NCBI GenBank assembly: GCA_034769895.1
Contig: CM068367.1
Coordinates: 114,746,573 to 114,810,572, forward strand
From: Magicicada septendecula
Taxonomy: Eukaryota; Arthropoda; Insecta; Hemiptera; Cicadidae
Direction of reading: 5' to 3'
DNA length: 64,000 nucleotides
Positions 36,331 through 47,558 of this stretch are shown here, piece by piece; positions within the stretch are counted from its first letter, which is position 1; every line of letters starts with the position of its first letter. A model generated the notes under the pieces. That model did no database searches. It was not told where the DNA came from and worked only from the letters and a program-made list of their open reading frames with translations. Position numbers and translations under genes: made by a program.

Positions 36331-36372
36331 CCGATCTGACGATGGGCTGTGAAGCTTGAAAGCGCTAATCGG
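36331..36372 (+). ncRNA. Hammerhead ribozyme of PLE2, right arm
   Basis: Helix I CCGAT (36331-36335) pairs with ATCGG (36368-36372). CTGACGA lies at 36336-36342, followed by one extra T. Helix II is GGGCT/AGCTT with a GTGA tetraloop, then GAAA at 36358-36361. Helix III is AGC/GCT without loop bases, and A36367 is the predicted cleavage nucleotide. All invariant core positions are present. Hammerheads with such short helix III are described for PLEs and tend to work as dimers. Folding was done by eye. Confidence 0.7.
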
Positions 36373-36415
36373 GGTAATTTTTATATAGTGGTGTGCAACA
36401 GTGATCATTCTGATT

Positions 36416-37781
36416 AAAATTTTTAAAGGCTTCTAAAGTCAGTGGCGATTTTAGACATCTCAGAGTGTCACAAAATGTTTATTTTGTATAAAAGAATTAT
36501 TTTAAAATATTTTACGTTTGCAAGTGTTTGATATTGCTTAATGTTTTTCTTCGACATTTTTCCGTAAGCAAATAGCAGAACAGTTTTACTGCCTTAAATT
36601 TACTATTAACGTATACTTATTTTATTATGTGAAGTGTAAAGAATCAAAATTATGTGAAGTGGTCAATCAAAATTGAAAACAATCACTATTTTCGGTACCT
36701 GTTCTCTAAGAAAATAAACGTTCCGTCAACCTTAACGAGTTTGACATGCAAAGCTGTTCTATTAGGTATTAATTAAAAAAAATATATTTTACTGGTGTGT
36801 CAACTAGTGTTCTTAAAGTTATGTCGAAAAACTAAACTAAACGATTTCTCGATACCAAAATTGATAAATTTTAATCAGACGTGTTAGGGATAGTGGTCAT
36901 GTAGGAAAAAGGGCGGACGTGTAAAATATCTCTCCTCACTCTGCGCGCTACTATTTTCCGACTAAACAACTTGAAATTGGTTCCGAAAAACGCCACTAGG
37001 TTCCACTAGTATTTAAAACAGTAACAATACTTATTTCCAATTTTCTTTACCCCTATCTCTCTTTCGCTTTCTCTCTTTTTCCTTTCTCCGTATGTAAAAA
37101 ACAAAGGTAATATAAAACATAGAAAATACATAAGATCAACTATATAATATATAAAATACATATGATAAATAACTATTTTTTTTGCATGTACATTCTTTTT
37201 ACAATGCGAGTAAATATTTTATTTACCTCCTAGTCCACAAATCGTTAAACCACTTTTGTTTGAAACCGCCATCATGATGACGGTAATGATGGACAGCCGA
37301 TGGTGAACAAAACTGTCGCAACGAAAAGTGCATAAACAAAGTAGGAAAATACATACCAGCATAGAAAACTTTATAATAAATTGTTACATGACGAAGATGG
37401 GCTAAAGTATATGCCTATTATTTTGCTTTATACAGTATAATAAAATAATTTAAAATTTGTATTAACTCTCTTAGCTTAAGTAATCCTGTCGTTACACATT
37501 ATTAAAGAAAATAGTACATTTTCTATTTTCTCTACTTATATCACAACAATTATGACATAATTATTTCCTAAATACTTATTAAAAGGTTTTTAAAATCAGA
37601 AGATTTAAAAAAATTTCATAAAACTGGAATTATTACGAAACATTTTCTTTGTAATTTTTGTACATATGAAAAGTCATTATTTTCTTCTTTGGCACCTCTT
37701 CCACTTAAGAGTTCTGTATTTCAATTTTCACATGTGCCGTTGTAATATTTTACATAATATAAAAGTTATCATACACACACG

Positions 37782-37832
<51 letters not shown>

Positions 37833-38904
37833 TTTCACAACACATAATTTATTTTTGTCTATTACAATATTGTTACTATGTGAGCGTTTATTTTACTTCC
37901 TTATATAAGACTTTCGTTAAACTTCACTATTTCAAATCGTGTGGATTCGTAATGTAAAATTTTGTTTGGTTATTGTACTTTCTTGCTGTCTCAACTTTGA
38001 TCAGCTGTTTCTTATTTTTTCATTTAGACACATAACGCTACATTATATTATCCAAGTGCACATTTAATGTTTCACGTTAAATATTAGATGTGAGTTTTTT
38101 AACTTTCCGTCCAAAAGTTCAAAGAATTATCATATTTAGTATTAACTTGCGTTTGTCCATTTACTAATAATTTATTATGTTTGTGTGTAAAAATATATGA
38201 GTTTACCCCAAGCTCCAATATATTTTGTCACCTTCTCATATTAACACATTTTATTAATTTTTCGTCAATGAAATGTGAAAATTTTTACGAATGATCAAAT
38301 TTGTGAAATAATTTGTTTTATAAAAATTTTGGTTTGATATACGCTTTTTATGTTGTTGATGTCTATCCTGTATAACATGTGGAACAACCGGTATATTGAA
38401 TTGTGTATATACCATTAAGATTATATTTTAAAATATTTTGGTTAGGCTTAAATCCAAAAATTATTCTAGAATATTACATGATATTCTTTAAAATCACTAT
38501 TTATTTTCTTAGTCACTGTTTGAGTATTATAAAATGGTTGAAAAATAAGAAAATTTATAGTAACATAATATTATATGTATATCTACAGTTAACTGTGCAA
38601 CACGAGACGTACTCAAGAAAAATTGAAGATGCGTTTTGTAATATGGTTAAACAGCAGACACGATTTTCAACCTCTTTTCTATTATATAAGTAAGTGATTC
38701 TGGAAACTGCCACTAGGTTGCACTATCATGTGGGTTTAGGAATTTAATACAGATTATATTTTTCGTTGTGTGCGGCTGTCTATTCTCTCCCTCACTCTCA
38801 CCACCCCCTCACACTGTTTGCCTTTATCTTTCGCTTCGTGTATTACATAATTTATATAATATAGTAAATATTAAGTTAGAATTATTAGGAAAATATTAGG
38901 CCCA
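36416..38904. other. Noncoding stretch with (CA)n
   Basis: Very AT-rich, no gene recognised. CA repeats at 37773-37831. Confidence 0.45.
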
Positions 38905-39110
38905 CGAAAAAAAGTTGGATTAAAGAGGTCAAAAATGATTTAGAAAAAAATAATATAAACGCAGAAGAAGCAACTGAAAGAGACGTTTCTCGGGCAAAAG
39001 TGTTAAAAATGGAAGGAGTCCAGGGTAGGAGAGAGAAAAACGCAGGTTCAAAGTGGACTGAAGACAGGAAGAAGAGACATAGTGAAAAAATGAAAGCATA
39101 TTAGAGAAAA
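38905..39110 (+). mobile_element. LINE C-terminal relic
   Basis: The plus strand encodes a charged stretch with SWIKEVKNDLEK, EEATERDVSRAKV and a KWTEDRKKRHSEKMKAY ending. This order resembles the last part of non-LTR retrotransposon ORF2 proteins. Only this tail is visible, and nothing upstream matches RT. Confidence 0.5.
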
Positions 39111-40056
39111 AGAAATGAACAAGGAATAAAGAATTGAAATTGGCATGTGGTCCTCAGATGGCCGATACAAATGGAAAAAATATTAAGTTAATTAAATATA
39201 TATCATATAATATATATAATAAATTAATTTACATGTTTATTATCAATTAAATTTCAAATCTAGGAATGTTTCTCGTTCGCATTATGGGACGGAAGTTTCC
39301 ACAAGTTTAATATTCAGAACGGCTATTACCAGTTTTTGGGACGCAAATTACCAGTTTTTGCGCAGCAATGTGTTAGAATACCAGCAACAGGCGCCGCTCG
39401 TTGTTTATGCTAATATAATGAAAATCAGGACAATGGGTAGGGACGTCGACAACAACCGTACAGTCAAACGTTGTAGTAACAGATGTTGCGTAACATGGAC
39501 ACTGTACAAGGTGTGCCGAATCTACAATTTGTTAACACACCGGAATATTTGGGCACTGTGCGAATCATTTTGTTGTGTTTTACAAACCTAAGTCGCCACT
39601 ATCCGTCGAAATATTCCGAGTTCGACTAATCCTACTCAGTTGCATAATTGAAAAACTCTGTATTTCCGGTTCGACGTTCGCCGACATGTACCGTCGAAAC
39701 TTGCCTATTTATTTTTTAATCTTAAATCGTCCTATATCTTTATGTACTCCGTTATCATTTTTACATGGCATCCCATGCTTCCGAATTACCTTTTAAATGT
39801 TTATGCGCAGATAATATTAATTTTGACTTTTGAAAGTTCTCTCCTCCTCCGTGCTGAAACTTTTGTTCGCTGATGTTTTACTGTTTCTTACCAAACTAGA
39901 TGAGGAGTTATTACCAGAGAACGCAATACATATGTAGGCCTAACACGTGCCTTAATGATGAAGAGAATATTTTATGCACACCTGTACGTTACATAAATAA
40001 CGCTATTGGGAAATAACGTCATACTTGATACAATTAATAAAGAAAAAAGCACTTAC
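39111..40056. other. Noncoding stretch
   Basis: No gene or element recognised. It lies in the intron downstream of the guanylate cyclase exon at 40057. Confidence 0.4.
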
Positions 40057-40212
40057 CGCGCGGTCCCAGGCTGACGTTTCCAAGGTAGAACGGTCCCTGT
40101 CTGGATACAATTTCGTGTACAATTATTGCGAATGAATACACGTCTCCCCTCTGCGTGCCCTCGGGCGGAGGATGCCTGATCCTCAGTAATTCTGGTGCAG
40201 TCCACAGTTGTC
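40057..40212 (-). CDS. Receptor guanylate cyclase exon (kinase-homology domain, C-lobe)
   Basis: 156-bp exon read on the minus strand, bounded by a TTTTTCAG acceptor and a GTAAG donor. Its first two bases complete the Arg codon begun by the exon at 48341-48509. The 51 full codons then encode QLWTAPELLRIRHPPPEG, then QRGDVYSFAIIVHEIV, then RQGPFYLGN. APELL corresponds to the kinase APE motif, and DVYSFAII is a hallmark of membrane guanylate cyclases. It ends with one base of the next codon (phase 1). The next exon, leading to the dimerisation helix and the cyclase domain, was not found in 1-40056, so the intron probably runs past the window. Receptor type (natriuretic-peptide-like or other) cannot be fixed from this. 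Confidence 0.9.
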
Positions 40213-41744
40213 CTGAAAAATCGAGACAAAGATTTAATTTAAGAAAGCAAGAAATTTTTTCTAAATACTTTTTGACCTAATCAGTTACTTTCATACTTTT
40301 TGCCTTTCACTTTTGATGTTAAACACCTTGCTTACATTTTACAATAACGATGGACAAGGTAATAATGAAGTAACGCAAAAAAATAGAGGAATTGAAGTTG
40401 ATGCTACAGTGACTAGTAATAGAAAACGTCGAGTCTTTATATTATTGTTATTGACTGCATCAACAGAAAATAATTTAACTAAAACTGGTGGATAAACTTT
40501 GTACCTATACACTTTGTACTGTAAATTGCTGCATTGCGGGCGCGTGTGGTGACGTCATTTTTCTCCCTACTATCTGCTACCGGTTTGACACAGGCCTGTA
40601 GCAGCCAAAATTAAGTTAGTTCTACACAAGACTCCGAGCAGGCCACTCGTCTCAATCGCCAGCCGCGGCTACATTATTTTCAGTATTCTAAATTTTTAGC
40701 ATGATCAGCATGCGCTAATTTACTCAGGCGATCTCAGCCTTTTTCGCAAGATTATGTCATTCAGTACTTAATTCTATTTCAATTATTAGGCATCATGCCG
40801 CTCTAAAACTGCACGCGCCAGCAATTCACTTCAAATAATTTCAATAAAAGAGTAACTCAATAACTTATATAGTCCACTTCATCATTTCATTTCACCAGCA
40901 CCTCAATAAGCGTTCCTAAGACTAACTCAAGATATTCATCGAGAGCGTCTAAGACGCAACAACTGGATAGGCTTGAATAGAACACTAACACCGAGAAAGT
41001 TTGGAAGTGAATTAGCCAAAACTAAAAGATACGGTTATATCACAAACTTGTGTAGAAATAGTAAGAAACGTCCTTTCATAACTAGAATTTCATAATGTCC
41101 TTTCACTGTTTTTAATTTCAGGGTTAGTCCACTAGTGAAGTTTAAGAGGAAAAAATGTATGACATGAGAAGAAACATAGAGGACATACTGGTTGCACGAG
41201 GTAAGTGTTTGTAAACTAAAGAGAAACATAAAGCAGACCAAGATAAGAGTATACAGATGAGTATGTACTGAAACCATAATTCAACAGCGACTCTTGGCTG
41301 CTGAACAACATATTGATACATCGACTCTATACTGCCGAGACGATATGTATGAAACGAATACTGGCTGGAAAGAAGAATGAACTAATATTACTAATAGCAG
41401 CAGATGGGAACACATTTGAATAGGCAGAACTAAGTTCCCAATTTTCTCGCCACCTGTTGCAGAACTACTCTTTAGTTCTATCCCGGCGGTAACTGTAAAA
41501 TCATTAAGTCCTAAACAACTGTAGGAGTTGATAATGGTGGAGACCACGAAAGATCTTGTGTACTACGAAGCATGTCCAGAATCTGAAACTATGAAGACTG
41601 CCAACAGGAGAAACTAAAACGTTCAGCTACTTTGGGTTGAGGACTACAGACTACTAAATGTAATCTGGAAACGTACGCAGTGAAAGAGATGGTTCGTGGT
41701 TTAGAAAGAGAGACGGAGCTATGACTAAGTAAACGTCTTAGTTT
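40213..41744. other. Intron sequence of guanylate cyclase
   Basis: Noncoding. A GC-richer patch at 40530-40680 has no recognised identity. Confidence 0.5.
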
Positions 41745-42060
41745 TTCCAAAATTATTAAATACCGGGCTGTTAGGCCGCGGTCGGTTGCAGTGAATTCTT
41801 GACATCTTCGGCGACGTTTCGTATCCTCTCTCGGGGATCTTCTTCAGGTCGCGAAAAGCGACAGCTTAGGCCGAACGATACCGACACTTGTTTGCTTTTT
41901 GGCCGATCGTTCGGCATACGATCTGCCGTAACTGTACACTGTGTCTCTTTTTGCGGCCTGAAGAAAATCCCCGAGAGCGGGATACGAAACGTTGCCGACG
42001 ATGTCGAGAATTCACAGCAACCGACTGCGCCCTAACAGCCCGGTATTTAATAATTTTCAA
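41745..42060. repeat. Foldback repeat family F, copy 2, with two hammerhead-like motifs
   Basis: Inverted arms of about 105 bp (41745-41850 and 41955-42060) share 'taccgggctgttaggccg' ends. Each arm holds CTGAAGA ... GAAACGT-Y-GCCG in outward orientation. Minus: CTGAAGA 41847-41841 and GAAA 41820-41817. Plus: CTGAAGA 41958-41964, helix II ATCCC/GGGAT, GAAA 41986-41989, helix I CGGC/GCCG. Two unpaired bases between the core and helix II weaken the hammerhead reading. No protein is encoded. Confidence 0.6.
41954..41997 (+). ncRNA. Hammerhead-like motif, family F
   Basis: Helix I CGGC (41954-41957) with GCCG (41994-41997). CTGAAGA, helix II ATCCC/GGGAT, then GAAA. Helix III is AC/GT, and T41993 is the predicted cleavage nucleotide. 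AA and AC next to the core do not pair, so activity is uncertain. Confidence 0.4.
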
Positions 42061-43232
42061 AATATTGACACCGGCCGTGTAAGCTTAAGACAAACATTAA
42101 ACGTCTAAAGTACAATACGAGTATATTTAGAACTAAAACGGAGAAATGCGTTCCGAGTCTCGAAATACGCAATACTGAATGCCAACACAGATCAAATGTA
42201 CTACAAGATTAAATAGGTATAGAAAGTTTGTAAACACTTTGTGCGTTTTATATACAGTCTGGAAAGTTTCATAAATGGCTTGTGGTATTCTAATGCTTGT
42301 AAACGTATCTAAACATGATGCAGATTTTTATTAGTGTATGCATTTGTTATACTATTCATTATTGCACCTTTACCTACAATTTTAGATAAGTGTTTAATGT
42401 AAATAATAGAGATGAGATTAAAAATGCATTTCTTAACGTAAAATATAAAAAAATTTCTATCTCAATATGCATTATATCCTCATGAATATATATGTAATGG
42501 ATTATATACCTGTTGGCTGTGAGATCAACGATGGGATAACAGAAACCACAGTTCCAGTAGGATCGATATTACCATTCACGCCAGTGTCAGTCGACATGCA
42601 AGCAGAGCACATTTCCAACATAGAAACTTGACACAGTGTATTTACAACTCGGCGTCTCGGTATCGCAAATCAGTACGAACATCATTTTCCCTTATTGAAC
42701 TTATTGCACTGTTTTCATAAAAGTTATGAAGTTTATTCACTTGCGTATAAGTCAGTCACTCCGACTGTACACATAATAAAGTAGAGCTAAGAATTAATAA
42801 TTTTCTGTAAGCAGAGCGTTGTTGGGCGTTGATAAACGTGGACAGGCCAAGTAGCGCTAAAATGCGGAAATATATTTCTTTTTACTAGCAAGGAATTCCA
42901 AGAAACAAGTCATGAAATATAGAAAGAATTTCACAGTCTGTCGCATTGAGAACGAAATTTCAGGGAGGCAGGTAGGTAAAAAGAAATCATGACACAAAAA
43001 TTGCAGATATTTAGGAAGGTGTGTGCGCGCACGTGCGTGAACTCCGATTTGCTCTGTTGATTTATATATACATTTATTTATTTATAATATTTTATAAAAA
43101 GTCATTATAACCAAGTTTTATTTACTTTTAACACTTTGTAAATTTTATTTTAAGGACTATCGTATTTTATACTTTTACACATTATTTTTAGTTATTAAAC
43201 CACAAATTTTATTAGTGGTTAAATAAATTTAT
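42061..43232. other. Intron sequence
   Basis: Noncoding apart from one open segment on the minus strand, 42510-42621, ending at a possible splice donor. See findings. Confidence 0.4.
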
Positions 43233-43369
43233 GTTACACTCACTTGCTGCACACACCACTAGTCACTGTGACCCCGATTAGCGCTTTCGAAGCGCTGATG
43301 ATGGGGTTCGTTCGAATGCGCTAATCGGGGTCACAGTGACTAGTGGTGTGTGCAACAAGTGAGTGTACC
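43233..43369. repeat. Palindrome of two PLE-like ends
   Basis: Two nearly perfect inverted arms of about 58 bp (43233-43290, 43311-43369) contain 'gcacacaccactagtcactg' and 'ccccgattagcgc'. The same terminal words occur in PLE2 arms. A central CTGATGA at 43294-43300 is followed by GAAT instead of GAAA. I read it as a degenerate hammerhead in a head-to-head pair of PLE termini with no coding part left. Confidence 0.5.
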
Positions 43370-44239
43370 ACATATTTTTAGTTATGTCTAATTAACTGGT
43401 CTTTTCACATTCCACTGTAGTAACTATTATGTACAAGGCAAAATTTTGCAAAATAATATTTACCCATTGTAATAATAGTAATGAAACATATTTGGAAATT
43501 TTGCAGAATAAACTTTTGCACTCATGTCTGCCATTTGGTGAATAGTGAGGCTGTTTTGTAGAGTTGGTGGTATACACCAATATATAATTCCCAGTTTTGT
43601 TAGTTTTATTAGCAGTCATCTTATGGTTATTTAAGACCTGAAGATGATGGGGACACCGATAGGCCTCGTCAAGAACGTAGTATTTAGCAGTGTGGCAATA
43701 AGTAGTGACAAAGTTGGTGCTTGCTTGAACTTTATACGAGTAACCGCATACCGCCTTCAGAATTCATCTACCTTTCCACACGTTTTTATATTAAAAAATA
43801 TTATTTAATTTACTTATGATTTTAAATCATGAATATATCCTCGCCAGGTAAAACAGTTATCACCAGGTAAATAAATAAATTTTGTCAAACTACCAAGCGC
43901 GATTTGTAATTTAATGTTCTTATTCGACCACGTTAGACTAATATTAGTAGCCTAAGATAACTGTAATACCCTGCATGCAATGGATAATTTTCCCTTTGTA
44001 ATATCTACAAACGGAATCGACTTAGCCGTTCGAGAATGACGATTAAGTGAACAATGGAATTTCTGACTGGCTAAGACACAGTTGGCGGACTTTTACGACA
44101 ATGGAATAAAGAAGCTGTTAAAAAAATATGAAAAATGCGTGGAAGTCAACGTAGATTTTGTAGATAAATAAAGAAAGTCTTTATAATTTTTTGGCTATAG
44201 TATTTTCATAACTTAATGTGCTCTTCTTATTTTAAAATG

Positions 44240-44420
44240 GACCTTACTTAACAGGCAGACCTAGTGTATGGGTCAGAATCATGGGTAATTACAGAAAACA
44301 ACAAAAAATGGACAAAACTGAATTCAGGTTCTTACAAAAAGTAGTCAACTATCCTCGACAAAATAAGAAATTTATTATGATGTTCCAGGAAAACTGTAGA
44401 CAGAGAGACTAAGATCGCAT
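44240..44420 (+). mobile_element. Short LINE relic
   Basis: The plus strand has LVYGSESWVITENN followed in another frame by a 'FRFLQKVV'-like stretch. This is the segment typical of the C-terminal part of LINE ORF2 in this genome (compare 62300-62400). Very short and broken. Confidence 0.45.
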
Positions 44421-44838
44421 TATGAGACCGTTTGATTTTTCTTGATGTAACTTGATTTGAATCTGTTCACAGTTGATTGTACGTAGAAAGAAAGGATAAC
44501 AGATAATCGCCACTTCAAACCTCTATAACGACAATAAATATGAAGCGAGAGAAAAGAAAGATGCGGAGGAGAAGATGATGAGAAATATGTTTACACGAAC
44601 AGAGTCAATAATGCGTAAATTTGTGTACGGCGAATGTTGGCTTAGAATCACAGCACGCCTTGTTCCAAACAACAAATCGACACTCACGCCTCAATAGGTT
44701 ATAACTAAAGACAGAACTGTAGTATATCTGGAAACCGCTCGAACTCCACACAGCGTCTTGTTATAAACTTACTGGTTGCATTTGCTACAAGACGGAGAAA
44801 TCCAAGACTGAATCAATGTAATGATGAAATAAATAAAT

Positions 44839-44847
<9 letters not shown>

Positions 44848-44871
<24 letters not shown>
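44848..44871. repeat. (TA)n microsatellite
   Basis: Pure TA run 45 bp outside the left end of PLE1. A second AT run, 48129-48150, sits at its right end. Confidence 0.8.
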
Positions 44872-44873
<2 letters not shown>

Positions 44874-44975
44874 TTTTCTATATAAGTAACTCGATGTTTC
44901 TTGCAGTAATTATAATTTGTGATGTTTTGAATTTGTTTCTTCTGCAAGTAGATAATATTGTATATTCTTTTTAAC

Positions 44976-45019
44976 ACCTGACGCACGTTTCACTGAAAAA
45001 TATCAGTATCATCAGAGGT
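44976..45019 (-). ncRNA. Hammerhead ribozyme of PLE1, 3' of the ORF
   Basis: Exact reverse complement of the motif at 48026-48069, in the sense direction of the PLE RNA and about 190 bases after the ORF stop. Cleavage here would set the 3' end, or the 5' end of a tandem copy, of the element transcript. Confidence 0.75.
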
Positions 45020-45212
45020 TTCTAAGTGAATTAATAACAATCGTAATAATTCTATTAATATAAAAGTAACGAATAATCGAATTTGTATCGATTTTAACGT
45101 AAAATAAAATAACTGATAATCGATTTAGGTCGATTAGTTAACGATTGTTTTAATGTTTATTTCTTCAGCAGCTGTTTTCTCGGTTATATTTGAAATTTTG
45201 TTTATATGTATT

Positions 45213-47543
45213 TTATTCACATTTATTTTTATTTTTTAGTAAATTTATAATTTTAAATAGATCGTCTTGTTTTGTTTTTATTTGGGTTTGTTCTTTAATT
45301 AATAAATTATTGTTATTGTGTTTGTAAATGTTAAGATTTTCCCAAATATTCATTTTTTGACCTTTTTGTATGTTTTTAATTAATTTTATATTTTCAATGT
45401 TTGGAAACTGGTGGTTATTATTTAGACAATGTGTGGCTAAATTAGATTTATAAATATTTGGTTTTAAATATGCATTGCGGTGTTGAACGAATCTATCTCG
45501 TAGTTTTTTCTTCGTCTGGCCCACGTAAAATTTATTCCAATCTGGACATTCTATTTTATATATTCCATTTTTATTGTGAGTATTGGATTTAGTTTTAGGT
45601 TTTATTTTATTAAAAATTATATTATCTGTGTTATAAGATATTTTTAAATTAGTATCTTTAAATATTTTATTTAGTTTTTGAGTTATATTTCCGTAATAAG
45701 TGAAGGTTGTATATTTTATATTATTATTAATATATGAATTTTTAAATGTAGTGTTTTTAGGAATTTTATTAGTGATTTTATGTTTAATTTTATTTTATAA
45801 TTTATTAATAGATTTTATTTTGTATCCATTTTTAACTGCTATTTGTTGGATAATTTTTCTTTCTTTGTTTCTTTCTGTGTTATTTAATGGGATCCAAAGC
45901 ATTCGGTAAATCATAGAATTAAATACTGCCATTTTGTGTTGGGGAGGATGATTAGAAGTATTTGGTATTACTAAGTCAGTTTGAGAAGGTTTCCTGTATA
46001 TTGCGTATTCAAAATTTGTTTCATTTTTCTTTATTGTTAAGTCTAAATAATTTAATTTATTATTAGATTCTTCTTCTAACGTGAATTTTATTTTAGAATG
46101 TAAATTATTTATGGAGTTGAATATTTTATTTATATTTATACCATTGTTTTGGGAAATGTACAGAGTGTCATCAACGTATCTAAAATAACATCCTAATGGG
46201 TCGTTTAATTTTATTATATTTATTATTTGTTCGTCGAGTTTTTGTAGGAAGATTTCTGATATGATAGCGGAGGTTGGGGCTCCCATAGCAAGGCCATCTG
46301 TTTGATAGTACAATTTGTTGTTGTATTGAAAATAATTTTGATTTAAAATTATTTTTAAAGTATTAGTTAACTGTTTAATGTATGTGTTACTTTCGTTATT
46401 TGTTTTCAGATTATTTATTATAATATTTATAGTTTCTTCAATGGGAATGTTTGTATACATGTTTGATATGTCGAATGAATATAATTTTGTATTTCTGTTT
46501 ACTTCTACGTTTATTAGTTGTTCCGTGAGTTCGATACTATTTTTTATATTGTGTTTTGCTGGAAGTTCAATTTTATGTTTTAAGATTTGAGTTAATAATT
46601 TTGATATTTTATAATTTGGTGCGGTCCTAGCATTTATTAAAGGTCTGATAGGTTTATTGATTTTGTGTAATTTTATTAAAGAATTTAATTTTGGTGCACA
46701 AGGATTATCCATTTTATATTTAAAGGAGTCTTTAGGATTTAGGATTTGGTTACTATTTTTTAATATATTTGTTATTTGTGTTTGATATTTATTTGTGGGA
46801 TCTTTATTTAATGTTATGCAATTATTATTAACTATAAATTCTTCTGTTTTATCGTCTAAATCTTTCTGAGAAATTATTATTGTACTATTACTCTTATCAG
46901 CTTTGGTTAAAGTGAGGTTATTAGTCGATAGTTTCTGTTTTATTATATTAATGGTTTTATTTTGTTTGTTTTTATTTTGAATATGACGATTTTGGTTATT
47001 ATATTTTTTGATATATTTTATTATTTCCATTGAGGCTTCTGTTCTTATTTTATCTTGTTTTTCGTGTTCTACATTATTAATTGCGTTTTCAGTTTCGACT
47101 ATGTTATTATCTATTACATATTTGTTTACATTTTTAAGATTTGTTTTGTTTGATGATTCTAGGGTAGCTATTTCGTTTTCCGTGAATTTAATATTAGATA
47201 AATTTACGAATTTTGGGTAAAAAGTGTGGTTATTATTTAATGTGTGTAAATTTTGGTTATCTTCTTTAGGTGTACTATTTATTAGTAGATTTTTAAGTTT
47301 TTTATTGATTGTGTTAAATTTAATTGTTTTGTGTTTATTTAGTATTTTAAGCATATTAATATATTTATTATTCCATGTATGATAATCAAGTGTGTTGGCT
47401 AAAAGAAGATGTAAATTAATTAATTGTTTATTAATGTAGTCGATTTTTCTGTAATTATTTGATATTTCGTCTTTAATCCATTTATATTGGGCTTGAGTAA
47501 TATATTTGCTTACTTTATTGTTATTGTTGTTTTTTACTATTAT
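45213..47543 (-). pseudogene. PLE1 reverse transcriptase / GIY-YIG endonuclease, one in-frame stop
   Basis: About 777 codons in one minus-strand frame, open from just below a TGA at 47546-47544 to the stop at 45213, with one internal TAA at 45797-45795. Before the stop lies the PLE RT: KLHKINKPIRPLI, YSFDISNMYTNIPIEET, GLAMGAPTSAIISE and the catalytic FRYVDD (YVDD codons 46178-46167), then KPSQTDLVIP. After the stop comes the linker, then GIYKIEC, a FYVGQTKKKLRDR segment and QHRNAYL of the GIY-YIG nuclease. PLE RT is telomerase-like and the nuclease opens target DNA. The first Met in the frame is at 47354, but homologous-looking sequence continues upstream to the junction, so the 5' end is truncated. 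The single stop separates RT from nuclease. It could be an inactivating mutation or, less likely, read through. Confidence 0.85.
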
Positions 47544-47558
47544 TCAATACATTACTAT

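Larger units (their letters stand above)
34948..36415 (-). mobile_element. Truncated Penelope-like element (PLE2) with inverted terminal copies
   Basis: A minus-strand PLE 3' part (linker and GIY-YIG endonuclease, 35375-36004) runs into its terminal region at 34948-35374. The same terminal region is repeated in inverse orientation at 36005-36415. Arms match almost base for base apart from the length of the CA/GT runs (35194-35252 and 36133-36169). Each arm carries a hammerhead ribozyme. No reverse transcriptase remains. Head-to-head partial copies of this kind are known from PLEs and are seen again here at 44916-48129. Confidence 0.75.

Noticed and set aside
43630..43680. A further hammerhead (CTGAAGA at about 43640)
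   Set aside because: GAAA and pairable helices are absent; at most a remnant.
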